Below, one piece after another: positions 25,635-34,549 of a stretch of DNA of 64,000 bases. Location of the stretch: contig JAFTYI010000025.1 in assembly GCA_017464815.1 (NCBI GenBank), positions 1 through 64,000 of the forward strand, given 5' to 3'. The notes below the pieces were generated by a model. The model worked only from the letters and a program-made list of their open reading frames with translations, had not been told where the DNA came from and searched no databases. The translations under genes were made by a program, and so were the position numbers. Origin of the DNA: Bacteroidaceae bacterium (GTDB taxonomy: Bacteria > Bacteroidota > Bacteroidia > Bacteroidales > Bacteroidaceae). How positions within the stretch are numbered: position 1 is the first letter of the stretch; every line of letters begins with the position of its first letter.

Positions 25635-26507
25635 TTATTCGAGATTGAACTCCTGTGAGCCTATCATGTTTCCGTCGGAGAAGAGGAAAATGGTGTAGGC
25701 TCCGGGACTAAGGAACTCTTCGATGTTCCAATATACGGACACGCTTTGGGCTTCTCCTGTGTATTCGATGAATTTGCGGATGGAGTATTTCAACTGGCGG
25801 TTTTCGTACTCAAAGGTGGATTCTCCCTTGCTGAGGATGTCGCCATTGGGTTTCATGATGCGGATGTAGATGTTGCGCTCTCCCGTGGGGGCGGTGGGGT
25901 TCTTGGCAATGTCGAAGCTGATAATCAGTTTGGTGGCACGCTTCAGCTTGTCGGTTGCTTTGCCTCGCTTGTTCTTCATCTCCAGCTGGATGTTGGTGGC
26001 GTCCAGTTGGGCGGCGAGGGCCACTTTCTGGTTGAGGACTTCTTTCTCTTCTGAGAGCTTGGTCATCTGTTGGGCGGCTTCGCGGTATTGGGCACGCACT
26101 TTCTTGTTCTCGGTCGTGAGTGCTTGGTTTAGTTGGTTGAGCGAGTCGATTTGGATGATGTAGCTGCGCATGACGGCACGCACGGTGCGCAGCTCTTTCT
26201 TCAAGCGGGCAATTTCGGCGGCATTGGTTGACTTTGTCTGGCGCAGCTCTTCCAACAGGCGTTGCGTCTTTTGCTTCTCGCGCTCCAGCTTGATTTGCAG
26301 GGAGTCGTTGTTTATCTGTATCTGCAACTCTTCGTACTGGTTGGCGAAGGTTGAGTACTCGTTTTCCATTTCTTCCTTCTCCAGTTCGAACAAAGCTGCC
26401 ATTTCTTTGTTTTCTTGTTGTTCCTCTATCAGGAAGTAGGAGACTACGGCCAGTCCGATGGCCAAGATTGCGACGAGGGCAATCACTGATATGCGTTTGT
26501 AATTCAT
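25635..26507 (-). CDS. Single-pass membrane protein with long coiled coil
   Basis: 290 aa. An N-terminal membrane helix (about 6-27, ISVIALVAILAIGLAVVSYF) is followed by about 150 residues of highly charged coiled coil and a C-terminal beta domain (about 190-290, IISFDIAKNPTAPTGERNIY to the end). The layout is common in Bacteroidales, where the C-terminal domain is conserved, but I know of no function. The membrane helix is not followed by a cleavage site, so the bulk is probably periplasmic or cytoplasmic-anchored. It stands alone, convergent with nothing. Confidence 0.75.
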   Translation of the reverse strand: MNYKRISVIALVAILAIGLAVVSYFLIEEQQENKEMAALFELEKEEMENEYSTFANQYEELQIQINNDSLQIKLEREKQKTQRLLEELRQTKSTNAAEIARLKKELRTVRAVMRSYIIQIDSLNQLNQALTTENKKVRAQYREAAQQMTKLSEEKEVLNQKVALAAQLDATNIQLEMKNKRGKATDKLKRATKLIISFDIAKNPTAPTGERNIYIRIMKPNGDILSKGESTFEYENRQLKYSIRKFIEYTGEAQSVSVYWNIEEFLSPGAYTIFLFSDGNMIGSQEFNLE

Positions 26508-26645
26508 CTCTTTAGGAGGGTGTTATTGTTAAATCGTTGCAAAAGTACACTATTTTCTGGATAAAAAGCGCATTTGACCGTGTTGTTAACGTGTATTAAC
26601 TAAGGTGGGGTTGTTATCGGGTGCGTCCCGGGGGGGGTGGTCGGA

Positions 26646-26687
26646 TGGAAAAAACACTGCCCGCGTCCTATCACAGGAGGCGGGCAG
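26646..26687 (-). terminator. Terminator of the glutamate dehydrogenase gene
   Basis: On the minus strand CTGCCCGCC ... GCGGGCAG (26687-26657) forms a strong stem, followed by TGTTTTTT. It lies about 100 bp beyond the gdhA stop codon. Confidence 0.75.
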
Positions 26688-26790
26688 CAACACTACAATA
26701 CAAAATACAAATACAACTAAACGAGATATTTCATTATGAGAATTTTATCCTTACTTTATGTCTTTTGTTGACGCCGGGTGCTTGTCTTGC

Positions 26791-28128
26791 TCAGACGATG
26801 CCTTGTGCCATCATGGCTTTGGCTACTTTCATGAAGCCTGCGATGTTGGCTCCTTTCACGTAGTTGATGTAGCCGTCCGGCTCGGTGCCATACTGGACGC
26901 ATTGTTGATGGATGCCTGCCATGATGTTGTGCAGGCGTTCGTCCACTTCGCGCGCGCTCCAACTGATGTGCATGGCATTCTGGCTCATTTCCAATCCTGA
27001 CGTGGCGACTCCACCGGCGTTGACTGCCTTTCCTGGTGCATACATGGTGTGGCTCTCGATGAAGGCGTCGATGGCTTCAGGGGTGCATCCCATGTTGGAG
27101 ATTTCGCCTACGCAGGTCACTCCGTTGGCAATCAGTTGCTTGGCGTCTTGGCCGTTCAGCTCGTTTTGTGTGGCGCAGGGCAGTGCGATGTCCACCTTCA
27201 CTTCCCACGGGCGTCGTCCCGGATAGAATGTGGCCGACGGATAGTGTTCGGCATACGGTGCCACGATGTCTTCGCCTGAAGCACGGAGTTCCAGCATGTA
27301 GTCAATCTTTTCGCCGCTGATGCCGTCGGGGTCGTAGACGTACCCGTCGGGTCCGCTGATGGTCACTACCTTAGCGCCCAGCTGAGTGGCTTTTGTCACA
27401 GCGCCCCAAGCTACGTTGCCGAAGCCTGAAACGGCCACTGTCTTTCCTTTTATGTCAATGCCCTTTGTTTCCAGCATGTGGTGGACGAAGTAGAGTCCGC
27501 CGAATCCTGTCGCCTCGGGGCGTATGAGTGAACCTCCGAATTCCAATCCCTTTCCGGTGAATGTGCCAGTGAACTCGCGGGTCAGTTTCTTGTACATGCC
27601 GAACATGTAGCCCACCTCGCGACCTCCTACGCCGATGTCTCCGGCCGGTACGTCCATATCGGGACCCAAATGTCGCCACAACTCCAGCATGAATGCCTGG
27701 CAGAAACGCATCACCTCGCCTTCGCTCTTTCCTCGTGGTGAGAAGTCTGAGCCTCCTTTTCCTCCGCCCATCGGGAGGGTGGTGAGCGCGTTCTTGAACG
27801 TCTGTTCAAATCCCAGGAACTTCAGAATCGACAGGTTGACGGAGGCGTGAAACCGGATGCCGCCCTTGTAGGGGCCTATGGCGTTGTTGAACTGTACGCG
27901 GTAACCGAGGTTGACCTGTACTTTACCTTTGTCGTCGACCCAAGGCACTTTGAACGTGAAAATGCGGTCGGGCTCTACCAGTCGCTCAATCAGGCTTGCT
28001 CTCTCAAACTCGGGATGTTGGTTGTAGACTTCCTCAATGGAGTGAAGCACTTCCTTTACAGCTTGCAAATACTCGCTTTCTCCCGGATGCTTGGCCTCTA
28101 ATGAGGTCATGATCTGCTGGATGTTCAT
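26791..28128 (-). CDS. gdhA: NADP-type glutamate dehydrogenase
   Basis: Interconverts 2-oxoglutarate plus ammonium and glutamate, the main ammonium-assimilation route in gut Bacteroidales. The catalytic region PMGGGKGGSDFSPRGKS contains the active-site lysine; GPYKGGIRFH binds substrate, and the Rossmann segment is VAVSGFGNVAWGA. 445 aa is the normal length for the hexameric bacterial enzyme. Promoter boxes lie at 28205-28175. NADP preference is assumed from family length and similarity, not proven. Confidence 0.95.
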   Translation of the reverse strand: MNIQQIMTSLEAKHPGESEYLQAVKEVLHSIEEVYNQHPEFERASLIERLVEPDRIFTFKVPWVDDKGKVQVNLGYRVQFNNAIGPYKGGIRFHASVNLSILKFLGFEQTFKNALTTLPMGGGKGGSDFSPRGKSEGEVMRFCQAFMLELWRHLGPDMDVPAGDIGVGGREVGYMFGMYKKLTREFTGTFTGKGLEFGGSLIRPEATGFGGLYFVHHMLETKGIDIKGKTVAVSGFGNVAWGAVTKATQLGAKVVTISGPDGYVYDPDGISGEKIDYMLELRASGEDIVAPYAEHYPSATFYPGRRPWEVKVDIALPCATQNELNGQDAKQLIANGVTCVGEISNMGCTPEAIDAFIESHTMYAPGKAVNAGGVATSGLEMSQNAMHISWSAREVDERLHNIMAGIHQQCVQYGTEPDGYINYVKGANIAGFMKVAKAMMAQGIV

Positions 28129-28174
28129 AGCTCAAATGTTAAGGTTCAATGATAATTTGTTATCATTTCGCTGG

Positions 28175-28205
28175 CAAAGGTAGTGGTTTTCTTTGAATGA
28201 ACAAA
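28175..28205 (-). promoter_or_regulatory. gdhA promoter
   Basis: TTTG (28205-28202) and TACCTTTG (28182-28175), spacer 19 bp, minus strand; 46 bp from the start codon. Confidence 0.75.
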
Positions 28206-28423
28206 TATTTTTGGAGTTTTTTTTGCTTTGTTTTGACGATTTGTAAGTTTTTGCAACAAAAAGAGGGAAAAACCTCGTGTCGTGTGCTCTGGCGCCTTTG
28301 GGTATGTCCTATATATATAAATAGGTATACGGACGTAATGTGGTGGGGCGAGAAGCCGTGGATGAAGGTCGTTGGCATGTGATGCCGATGGTGTATGCTC
28401 CCTAATCTTATGGCCTATTACAG

Positions 28424-28564
28424 GAGTGATTAAGTCTAATCACATCCGTGATTAAGTTTGCTCACAGATGTGATTAAGTTTGCTCACAGATGTGATAAGG
28501 TTCATGATTCCCTTATCGTGGCGGGTAAAGATGCGGTTCGTAGCAGGTAAAGATGCGGCTCGTG
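28424..28564. repeat. Two different 22-bp tandem repeats upstream of ndk
   Basis: GTGATTAAGTTTGCTCACAGAT occurs twice in full, with partial copies on both sides (about 28425-28500). A second array, built on GCGGGTAAAGATGCGG, has two 22-bp units (28521-28564). The region 28206-28761 has no gene apart from these repeats and the ndk promoter TACCTTTG (28710-28717). Confidence 0.6.
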
Positions 28565-28761
28565 TCGGTTGGAGGTGGGATTTGTTGCGGATGGGGAGGT
28601 GTTGCTTGGGTGGTTGCTTTACGCGCGCTTGTTTCTTAATAATTCTTATAATAAGCGAACGAGCCTATAAAATATGTTAACGGGATTGGCGCGAATGGCT
28701 GAAAAAGAGTACCTTTGGGAGATTTTTTTCAAACGCATCGTTTTTTATAAAGATAATCATC

Positions 28762-29223
28762 ATGGAGAAGACACTGGTAATTTTGAAGCCCTGCACCGTG
28801 CAGCGCGGGTTGATAGGAGAGATTTTGAACCGTTTTGAACGCAAGGGATTGCGCCTTTGTGGCATGAAAATGATTCAGTTGACGGATGAAGTGTTGAGCG
28901 AGCACTATGCCCACTTGAGCACAAAGCCTTTCTTCCAGCGGGTGAAGGATTCGATGATGACGGCGCCAGTTGTCGTTTGCTGCTACGAGGGAGTGGACGC
29001 CATTGCCGCCGTGCGTGCTTTGGCTGGCCCGACGAACGGTCGCTTGGCAGCTCCGGGCACCATTCGTGGCGACTACAGCATGAGCTTCCAGGAAAACATC
29101 GTCCATGCTTCCGACTCGCCCGAAACGGCAGCCGTGGAGTTGGCGCGCTTCTTCAAGCCCGAGGAGATTTACGACTACAAGCAGGCAACGTTTGACTATC
29201 TCTATGCCAACGATGAGTATTGA
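28762..29223 (+). CDS. ndk: Nucleoside diphosphate kinase
   Basis: Transfers the gamma phosphate between nucleoside triphosphates and diphosphates. The active-site histidine lies in NIVHASDSPETAA (about residue 116), and the N-terminal LVILKPCTVQRGLIGEI is a variant of the usual KPDAVQRG. 153 aa is normal. The gene is monocistronic; a 20-bp tandem duplication (AAGACGAATTTTTAGAGAAA, 29234-29273) separates it from the next gene. Confidence 0.95.
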   Translation: MEKTLVILKPCTVQRGLIGEILNRFERKGLRLCGMKMIQLTDEVLSEHYAHLSTKPFFQRVKDSMMTAPVVVCCYEGVDAIAAVRALAGPTNGRLAAPGTIRGDYSMSFQENIVHASDSPETAAVELARFFKPEEIYDYKQATFDYLYANDEY

Positions 29224-29292
29224 TTGATCGGACAAGACGAATTTTTAGAGAAAAAGACGAATTTTTAGAGAAAAAAGGAGTAAAGGAACGAA

Positions 29293-30192
29293 ATGATTTT
29301 CAAGAGATTCAGGATATGGATAGCCGTGCTCGTCGGCCTGTTGGCGACAGGCGGTGTGCAGGCACAGGACTTGTTGGCACGTCAGGCACCCATTGACAAG
29401 AAGTTGAGAGCCATCGACTCGGTGGCCCTTCAGCGCCAGATTGTGCGTGAGCAGATGGAGCATCCGGGATACGGCCTCTATCCCACGTGGGACAACGACC
29501 GCGTACACGTCTATGCCGACGTGGCAGTGCCCGACACGTTTGTGATTGACCTGCGTGGCTTCTCCATGCCGACCAAGAACGAGCGCATTACGTCGAAGTT
29601 CGGCTACCGGCGCCGTTTCCGTCGTCAGCACAAGGGGCTGGACGTGAAGGTGCAGATAGGCGACACCATCTATGCCGCCTTCGATGGCAAAATCCGCGTG
29701 GTGGCCGACCAGGGACGCCGCAAGGGATATGGCAAGTATGTCGTCATCCGCCACGACAATGGGTTGGAGACCATCTATGGCCACCTGTCCAAGCATCTGG
29801 TCATCGAAAACGAATATGTCCGCTCGGGACAACCCATCGGATTGGGAGGAAACACGGGACGTTCGACCGGACCTCACCTCCACTTTGAAACCCGCCTGAT
29901 AGGGCAGGAGCTGAATCCCGAGTTGCTGTTTGACTTCCCCAATCAGGACGTGACGGGAGACAGCTACACCTACTACTCCCCCAAAGCCAAGCGCAAGGCT
30001 GCCCAGCTGGCGCGTGCCAAGGGAGAAAAGGTGCCCGACGGCCTCGACGTGCGCTACTACAAGGTGCGCAAGGGCGACACGCTCTCAAAGATTGCCCACC
30101 GCTATGGCGTGAGCATCAACGAGCTGTGCCGGTTGAACAACATCAAGCGGACAACCATCCTGCGTTTGGGACAATTGATACGCTATTCATAA
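29293..30192 (+). CDS. Secreted M23 metallopeptidase with LysM domain
   Basis: Cell-wall endopeptidase family. A signal peptide (1-25, cleavage near VQAQ) precedes a LytM/M23 domain (about 95-215) with the zinc ligands in RQHKGLDVKV and the terminal HLHFE motif (GPHLHFETR). A C-terminal LysM (about 253-299, YYKVRKGDTLSKIAHRYGVS) binds glycan. Length and order match Bacteroidales NlpD/LytM-like envelope proteins, which either cut peptide cross-links or activate amidases; both histidines being present favours activity. Confidence 0.88.
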   Translation: MIFKRFRIWIAVLVGLLATGGVQAQDLLARQAPIDKKLRAIDSVALQRQIVREQMEHPGYGLYPTWDNDRVHVYADVAVPDTFVIDLRGFSMPTKNERITSKFGYRRRFRRQHKGLDVKVQIGDTIYAAFDGKIRVVADQGRRKGYGKYVVIRHDNGLETIYGHLSKHLVIENEYVRSGQPIGLGGNTGRSTGPHLHFETRLIGQELNPELLFDFPNQDVTGDSYTYYSPKAKRKAAQLARAKGEKVPDGLDVRYYKVRKGDTLSKIAHRYGVSINELCRLNNIKRTTILRLGQLIRYS

Positions 30193-30236
30193 CGAACAGA
30201 AACTTCTGGCAAAGCCGGGCCATACGGCGTGGGAGT

Positions 30237-30281
30237 GAAAGAATTGAAGGGTAGAGAAGATGAGAATCCTTCAATTCTTTC
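30237..30281 (+). terminator. Inverted repeat after the M23 gene
   Basis: GAAAGAATTGAAGG (30237-30250) pairs perfectly with CCTTCAATTCTTTC (30268-30281), followed by ATTCTTTCGTT. Probably a terminator, though the U-tract is broken. Confidence 0.6.
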
Positions 30282-30355
30282 ATTCTTTCGTTATAAAAGT
30301 GCCTGTTTGTCCGCTAAAATGCGTACCTTTGCACACAATTACTGAAGAAGAACAG

Positions 30356-30904
30356 ATGGAAATGAATGATACTACACAGCAGTTTGAACAAGTGATGGCC
30401 TCGTGCCGCGAACTGTTTGCCAAAAAGTTGCACGATTACGGAGCAGCGTGGCGCATCATGCGTCCCGTCTCGGTGACCGACCAGATATTCATCAAGGCCA
30501 ACCGCATCCGCAGCCTCGAGACCAAAGGCGTGAGCCTGGTCGGAGAAGGCATACGTCCGGAGTTTGTGGCCATCGTCAACTACGGCATCGTGGGGCTCAT
30601 ACAACTGGAGCTTGGCTATGCCGAACGCGACGACATGCCCCCCGAACAGGCGCTGAAGCACTACGACCGTTGGGCAAAGCTGACGTTGGAACTGATGCTG
30701 AAGAAGAATCACGACTACGACGAAGCATGGCGCGGCATGCGCATCAGCTCCTACACCGACTTGATTCTGATGAAACTTTATCGCACCAAGCAGATTGAGG
30801 GATTGGATGGAAAAACATTGGTGTCAGAGGGCATCGATGCCAACTATATGGACATGATAAACTATGCCGTATTCGGGCTGATAAAGCTGGACTTTGGAGA
30901 GTAA
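30356..30904 (+). CDS. DUF1599 protein (duplicated domain)
   Basis: 182-aa protein made of two copies of DUF1599, each with the pattern ELF/LML-x2-K-x2-DY-x3-WR: FAKKLHDYGAAWRIMR and LKKNHDYDEAWRGMR. The family has been linked to nucleotide modification in phage-related proteins, but this chromosomal Bacteroidales version has no known role. ATG 30356 is chosen because the -7 box TACCTTTG (30324-30331) excludes upstream starts. First gene of the run with DoxX-like, tpiA, SPOR and folE. Confidence 0.8.
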   Translation: MEMNDTTQQFEQVMASCRELFAKKLHDYGAAWRIMRPVSVTDQIFIKANRIRSLETKGVSLVGEGIRPEFVAIVNYGIVGLIQLELGYAERDDMPPEQALKHYDRWAKLTLELMLKKNHDYDEAWRGMRISSYTDLILMKLYRTKQIEGLDGKTLVSEGIDANYMDMINYAVFGLIKLDFGE

Positions 30905-32246
30905 AAGAGTACATATCACCCTGGCTGTGCTGACCAACGTGTGCCGCTTCATGTTGGCCGTGGTCTTCGTCTTCTCAGGCTTTGTGAAGGCCAACGACCC
31001 GTTGGGATTCCAGTATAAGTTGGGCGATTACCTGCAGGCGTTCGGCCTCTCGGAGTGGTTCTCCGAGCCAGTGCTGATGATAGCCACGGTTGCCTTGGCT
31101 GCGCTGGAGTTCGTGTTGGGCGTCTATCTGTTCTTTGGCATCAACCGTCGCCTTGCCTCATGTGTCACCGTTGCGTTCATGGGGGTGATGACCCCTCTTA
31201 CCCTCTATCTGGCATTGGAGAATCCGGTGTCGGATTGTGGATGCTTTGGCGACGCCGTGGTGCTCACCAATTGGCAGACCTTTGCAAAGAATGTCGTGCT
31301 GACGATTGCCGCCGTGGTCGTGTTGTGCATGCGTGGCCGGATGTTCAGGGTCGTCACTCCGCGTAGCGAGTGGCTGGTGTCGGTCAACACGTTGCTCTAT
31401 ATCATCCTCCTTTCGTACTACAGCCTGTCCTACCTGCCGGTGTTTGACTTCCGCCCTTACCGCATCGGAACCAGCATTCCCCAAGGAATGGAGGTGCCCG
31501 AAGGGGCAAAGAAACCGGTGTTTGAAACCTTGTTCGTGATGGAGAAGGAGGGCGAGCGTCGGGAGTTCAGCTTGGATAATTACCCCGATAGCACCTGGAC
31601 GTACGTCGACCGGAAGACCGTGATGAAGGAACTGGGATACGAACCTCCGATACACGACTTCGCTCTGCTTCGTATGGCTGATGGAGAGGACATAACCGGC
31701 CAACTGTTGGCCGATAGCGGATACACATTCCTGATGGTGGCTCACCAGTTGGAAAAGGCCGATGACAGCTACTCCGACCTGTTGAACGAGGTGTATGACT
31801 ATAGCCGCAAGCATGGCTACACCTTCTACGGACTCACCGCATCCACCGAAGAGATGGTGGAGCAATGGTTGGATCGGACGGGTGGGGAATACCCCTTCTG
31901 CAACGTGGACGACATCACCTTGAAGACCATGGTGCGCTCCAATCCGGGGCTTATGTTGCTCAAGGGCGGTGTCGTGCTGAACAAGTGGGCTAACGGAAAC
32001 ATCCCTGATGAATACCAATTGACCGCTCCGCTTGAGTTGTTGCCTCTGGCACAAGGCGATGTGCGTGGAAAGGGCGTGAAGATTGCCACCTGCATCATGT
32101 GGTTCCTCATCCCCTTGTTGCTGATATCGTTGCTCGACCGCATCTGCTTCTTCTACAAGCGGGGAAGGGAAAAGCGCCTGCCGGGCGACGGACAAGAAGA
32201 GATAAGTGAAGAAGAAAACAATATTAACCCTTTAATAAAAGATTGA
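30894..32246 (+). CDS. DoxX/MauE-like membrane protein with periplasmic insert
   Basis: 450 aa. Four N-terminal membrane helices form a DoxX/MauE-like unit; the conserved NPVSDCGCFGDAV loop (about 105-117) carries the cysteine pair typical of this group. A fifth helix at 150-175, a ~215-residue soluble domain and a last helix near 400 follow. The cysteine motif suggests thiol chemistry at the membrane (inference). The start is uncertain: TTG 30894 overlaps the DUF1599 stop, and no ATG is close. tpiA begins 3 bp after the stop, so the genes are probably co-transcribed. Confidence 0.8.
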   Translation: MESKRVHITLAVLTNVCRFMLAVVFVFSGFVKANDPLGFQYKLGDYLQAFGLSEWFSEPVLMIATVALAALEFVLGVYLFFGINRRLASCVTVAFMGVMTPLTLYLALENPVSDCGCFGDAVVLTNWQTFAKNVVLTIAAVVVLCMRGRMFRVVTPRSEWLVSVNTLLYIILLSYYSLSYLPVFDFRPYRIGTSIPQGMEVPEGAKKPVFETLFVMEKEGERREFSLDNYPDSTWTYVDRKTVMKELGYEPPIHDFALLRMADGEDITGQLLADSGYTFLMVAHQLEKADDSYSDLLNEVYDYSRKHGYTFYGLTASTEEMVEQWLDRTGGEYPFCNVDDITLKTMVRSNPGLMLLKGGVVLNKWANGNIPDEYQLTAPLELLPLAQGDVRGKGVKIATCIMWFLIPLLLISLLDRICFFYKRGREKRLPGDGQEEISEEENNINPLIKD

Positions 32247-32249
32247 ATA

Positions 32250-33005
32250 ATGAGAAAGAACATTGTTGCAGGAAACTGGAAAATGAACAAGAACCTGCAG
32301 GAAGGTATTGCACTTGCAAAAGAGTTGAACGAAGCATTGGCTGCTGACAAGCCCAATTGCGATGTAGTAATCTGTACTCCCTTCATCCACTTGGCATCGG
32401 TGACTCCCATCGTGGACAGCGCCGTTATCGGTGTGGGTGCTGAGAACTGTGCCGACAAGGTGTCAGGTGCTTACACGGGTGAGGTGTCTGCCGAAATGGT
32501 GGCTTCAACCGGTGCACAGTATGTCATCTTGGGTCACTCTGAGCGTCGTGCTTACTATGGCGAAACCGTAGAAATCCTGGACGAGAAGGTGAAGTTGGCA
32601 TTGGCTAACAACCTGAAGCCCATCTTCTGCATCGGTGAAGTGTTGGAAGAGCGCGAAGCCAACAAGCAGAACGAAGTGGTTGCCGCTCAATTGGCATCTG
32701 TATTCTCGCTTTCAGCTGAGGACTTCAGCAAGATTATCCTTGCCTACGAACCCGTTTGGGCCATCGGCACCGGCAAGACTGCTACTCCCGAGCAGGCACA
32801 GGAAATCCACGCTTACATCCGCTCATTGGTAGCCGAGAAGTATGGTCAGGAGGTTGCTGACAACACCTCTATCCTCTATGGCGGTAGCTGCAAGCCCAGC
32901 AATGCTAAGGAGTTGTTTGCCAACCCCGACGTGGACGGTGGCTTGATTGGTGGTGCTGCTTTGAAGGTTGCTGACTTCAAGGGTATTATCGACGCATTCA
33001 AGTAA
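32250..33005 (+). CDS. tpiA: Triosephosphate isomerase
   Basis: Glycolytic enzyme interconverting dihydroxyacetone phosphate and glyceraldehyde 3-phosphate. All signature residues are visible: N-K in [10 protein letters not shown], the catalytic His in ILGHSERR, the catalytic Glu in [16 protein letters not shown], and the phosphate loop YGGSCKPSN. 251 aa is standard. Codon use is strongly biased (highly expressed). Confidence 0.97.
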   Translation: MRKNIVAGNWKMNKNLQEGIALAKELNEALAADKPNCDVVICTPFIHLASVTPIVDSAVIGVGAENCADKVSGAYTGEVSAEMVASTGAQYVILGHSERRAYYGETVEILDEKVKLALANNLKPIFCIGEVLEEREANKQNEVVAAQLASVFSLSAEDFSKIILAYEPVWAIGTGKTATPEQAQEIHAYIRSLVAEKYGQEVADNTSILYGGSCKPSNAKELFANPDVDGGLIGGAALKVADFKGIIDAFK

Positions 33006-33026
33006 TTGAGAGGGCGACATTGAGAC

Positions 33027-33075
33027 AAAGGCTCCTTGCCGCATCGGCCAGTCAGGTTAGTGGCAAGGAGGCCTT
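33027..33075 (+). terminator. Stem-loop after tpiA
   Basis: AAAGGCTCCTTGCC (33027-33040) pairs with GGCAAGGAGGCCTTT (33062-33075-ish, one bulge), followed by a pyrimidine tract. Possible partial terminator before the SPOR gene. Confidence 0.5.
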
Positions 33076-33134
33076 TCCTCCTCTCTTTTCCAAGGAAAGA
33101 AGAACAGAATAAAAAATCCAAACCCAAGGAATTT

Positions 33135-33602
33135 ATGGTGTTGAAGATGACTTATTTGAAGTGGTGGTGCGTGGCACTCTTCGTTTGTTGCGGAGTGTCC
33201 GCAAGTGCGCAAGAAACCATTTTTGACCGCCTGTCCAAGCAACAGGTGGGCGAGGGGGTTGTCACCATTCATCAGGATGCCCGTCTGAAAGCGTTGGTCG
33301 GGCAGATGCGCTCCTCGTTGTCGGGTGCACAGAAGAGTGTGCAGAAGGTGCAGGGCTTCCGTGTGCAGGTGTATGCCGGAAACAACTCGCAACAAGCACG
33401 CACTGAAGCGACTCAGATGGCCGAGAGAGTGAAGACTTTGTTTCCCGAGTTGGACGTCTACACCCAGTTTGTGTCACCCCGTTGGCTTTGTCGCGTGGGC
33501 GACTATCGGAGCATCGAGGAGGCCGATGCCGTGATGCGTCAGTTGAAGAGTGCCGGCAATTTCAAGGAGGTTTCCATCGTGCGCTCCCTCATCAAGTTGT
33601 AG
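33135..33602 (+). CDS. SPOR-domain secreted protein
   Basis: 155-aa protein with a signal peptide (about 1-24, ending SASAQ). The C-terminal SPOR domain spans about 72-150, starting VQGFRVQVYAGNNSQQART and including SPRWLCRVGDYRSIEEAD. SPOR domains bind denuded peptidoglycan glycans, often at division sites. Start could be ATG 33135 or 33147. It lies between tpiA and folE as in other Bacteroidales. Confidence 0.85.
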   Translation: MVLKMTYLKWWCVALFVCCGVSASAQETIFDRLSKQQVGEGVVTIHQDARLKALVGQMRSSLSGAQKSVQKVQGFRVQVYAGNNSQQARTEATQMAERVKTLFPELDVYTQFVSPRWLCRVGDYRSIEEADAVMRQLKSAGNFKEVSIVRSLIKL

Positions 33603-33721
33603 CCACCACACACATATATTATACGAGGGTGGGGCACATGGTGCTCCCCGTTGTTTATATATATAATTAAGGTATAATTAAGGTATAAGATTATTTTCAA
33701 GGATTGTTTTATCCAACATAC

Positions 33722-34324
33722 ATGCTTCAATCAGATATGCATACGGAAGAAGAATTGCCGAAGGAAGTGGGCGAACTGAAAGCTCACTACAAGCAGATAT
33801 TGACCCTGTTGGGTGAAGATGTTGAACGTGAAGGTCTGCTGAAGACCCCCGAGCGGGTGGCAAAGGCCATGCTGACGTTGACTAAAGGCTATCGGATGGA
33901 CCCGAAAGCCGTGTTGAACTCAGCCAAGTTCAAGGAGGACTATCGCCAGATGGTCATCGTGAAGGACATCAACTTCTACTCCCTTTGCGAGCATCACATG
34001 CTGCCCTTCTATGGCAAGGCACATGTGGCCTACATCCCTAACGGTTACATCACGGGATTGAGCAAGATTGCCCGTGTGGTCGACATCTTTTCGCATCGCC
34101 TGCAAGTGCAGGAGCGCATGACAACCCAAATCAAGGAGTGCATCCAGGAGACACTGAATCCGTTGGGTGTGATGGTGGTCATCGAAGCCAAGCACATGTG
34201 TATGCAGATGCGGGGGGTGGAGAAGCAGAACTCCATCACCACCACATCCGATTTCACCGGGGCTTTCAACCAAGCCAAGACGCGTGAAGAGTTTATGAAC
34301 CTGATTCGGGGCGGTCAATTCTAA
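33722..34324 (+). CDS. folE: GTP cyclohydrolase I
   Basis: First enzyme of folate/tetrahydropterin synthesis. Zinc ligands are present in [12 protein letters not shown] and in [24 protein letters not shown] and QVQERMT are family hallmarks. ATG 33722 ([11 protein letters not shown]) is preferred to ATG 33704. 200 aa is typical. Two copies of TAATTAAGGTATA lie just upstream, at 33667-33688. Confidence 0.95.
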   Translation: MLQSDMHTEEELPKEVGELKAHYKQILTLLGEDVEREGLLKTPERVAKAMLTLTKGYRMDPKAVLNSAKFKEDYRQMVIVKDINFYSLCEHHMLPFYGKAHVAYIPNGYITGLSKIARVVDIFSHRLQVQERMTTQIKECIQETLNPLGVMVVIEAKHMCMQMRGVEKQNSITTTSDFTGAFNQAKTREEFMNLIRGGQF

Positions 34325-34549
34325 GGATTGACAACCTCGAATCTTTCCTTTTTGCTCCTTTTTTGTGGTAATTTGTTCAAAATAGGTAGTCGAATTGCCA
34401 TTTTCTCTGTATATTCTTGCTTATAAAACAGGTTATCGTTACTTTTGCGACATGGTTTGAACGGTTCGGATGCAGGACACTGGTGCCGTTGAGGAAAATC
34501 AGGAAATAATGAACAATTAACGATAAACTATTAAGCGCATAAAGATTTT

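Noticed and set aside
28424..28564. Possible CRISPR array
   Set aside because: The 22-bp repeats abut each other without unique spacers, and no cas genes are present.
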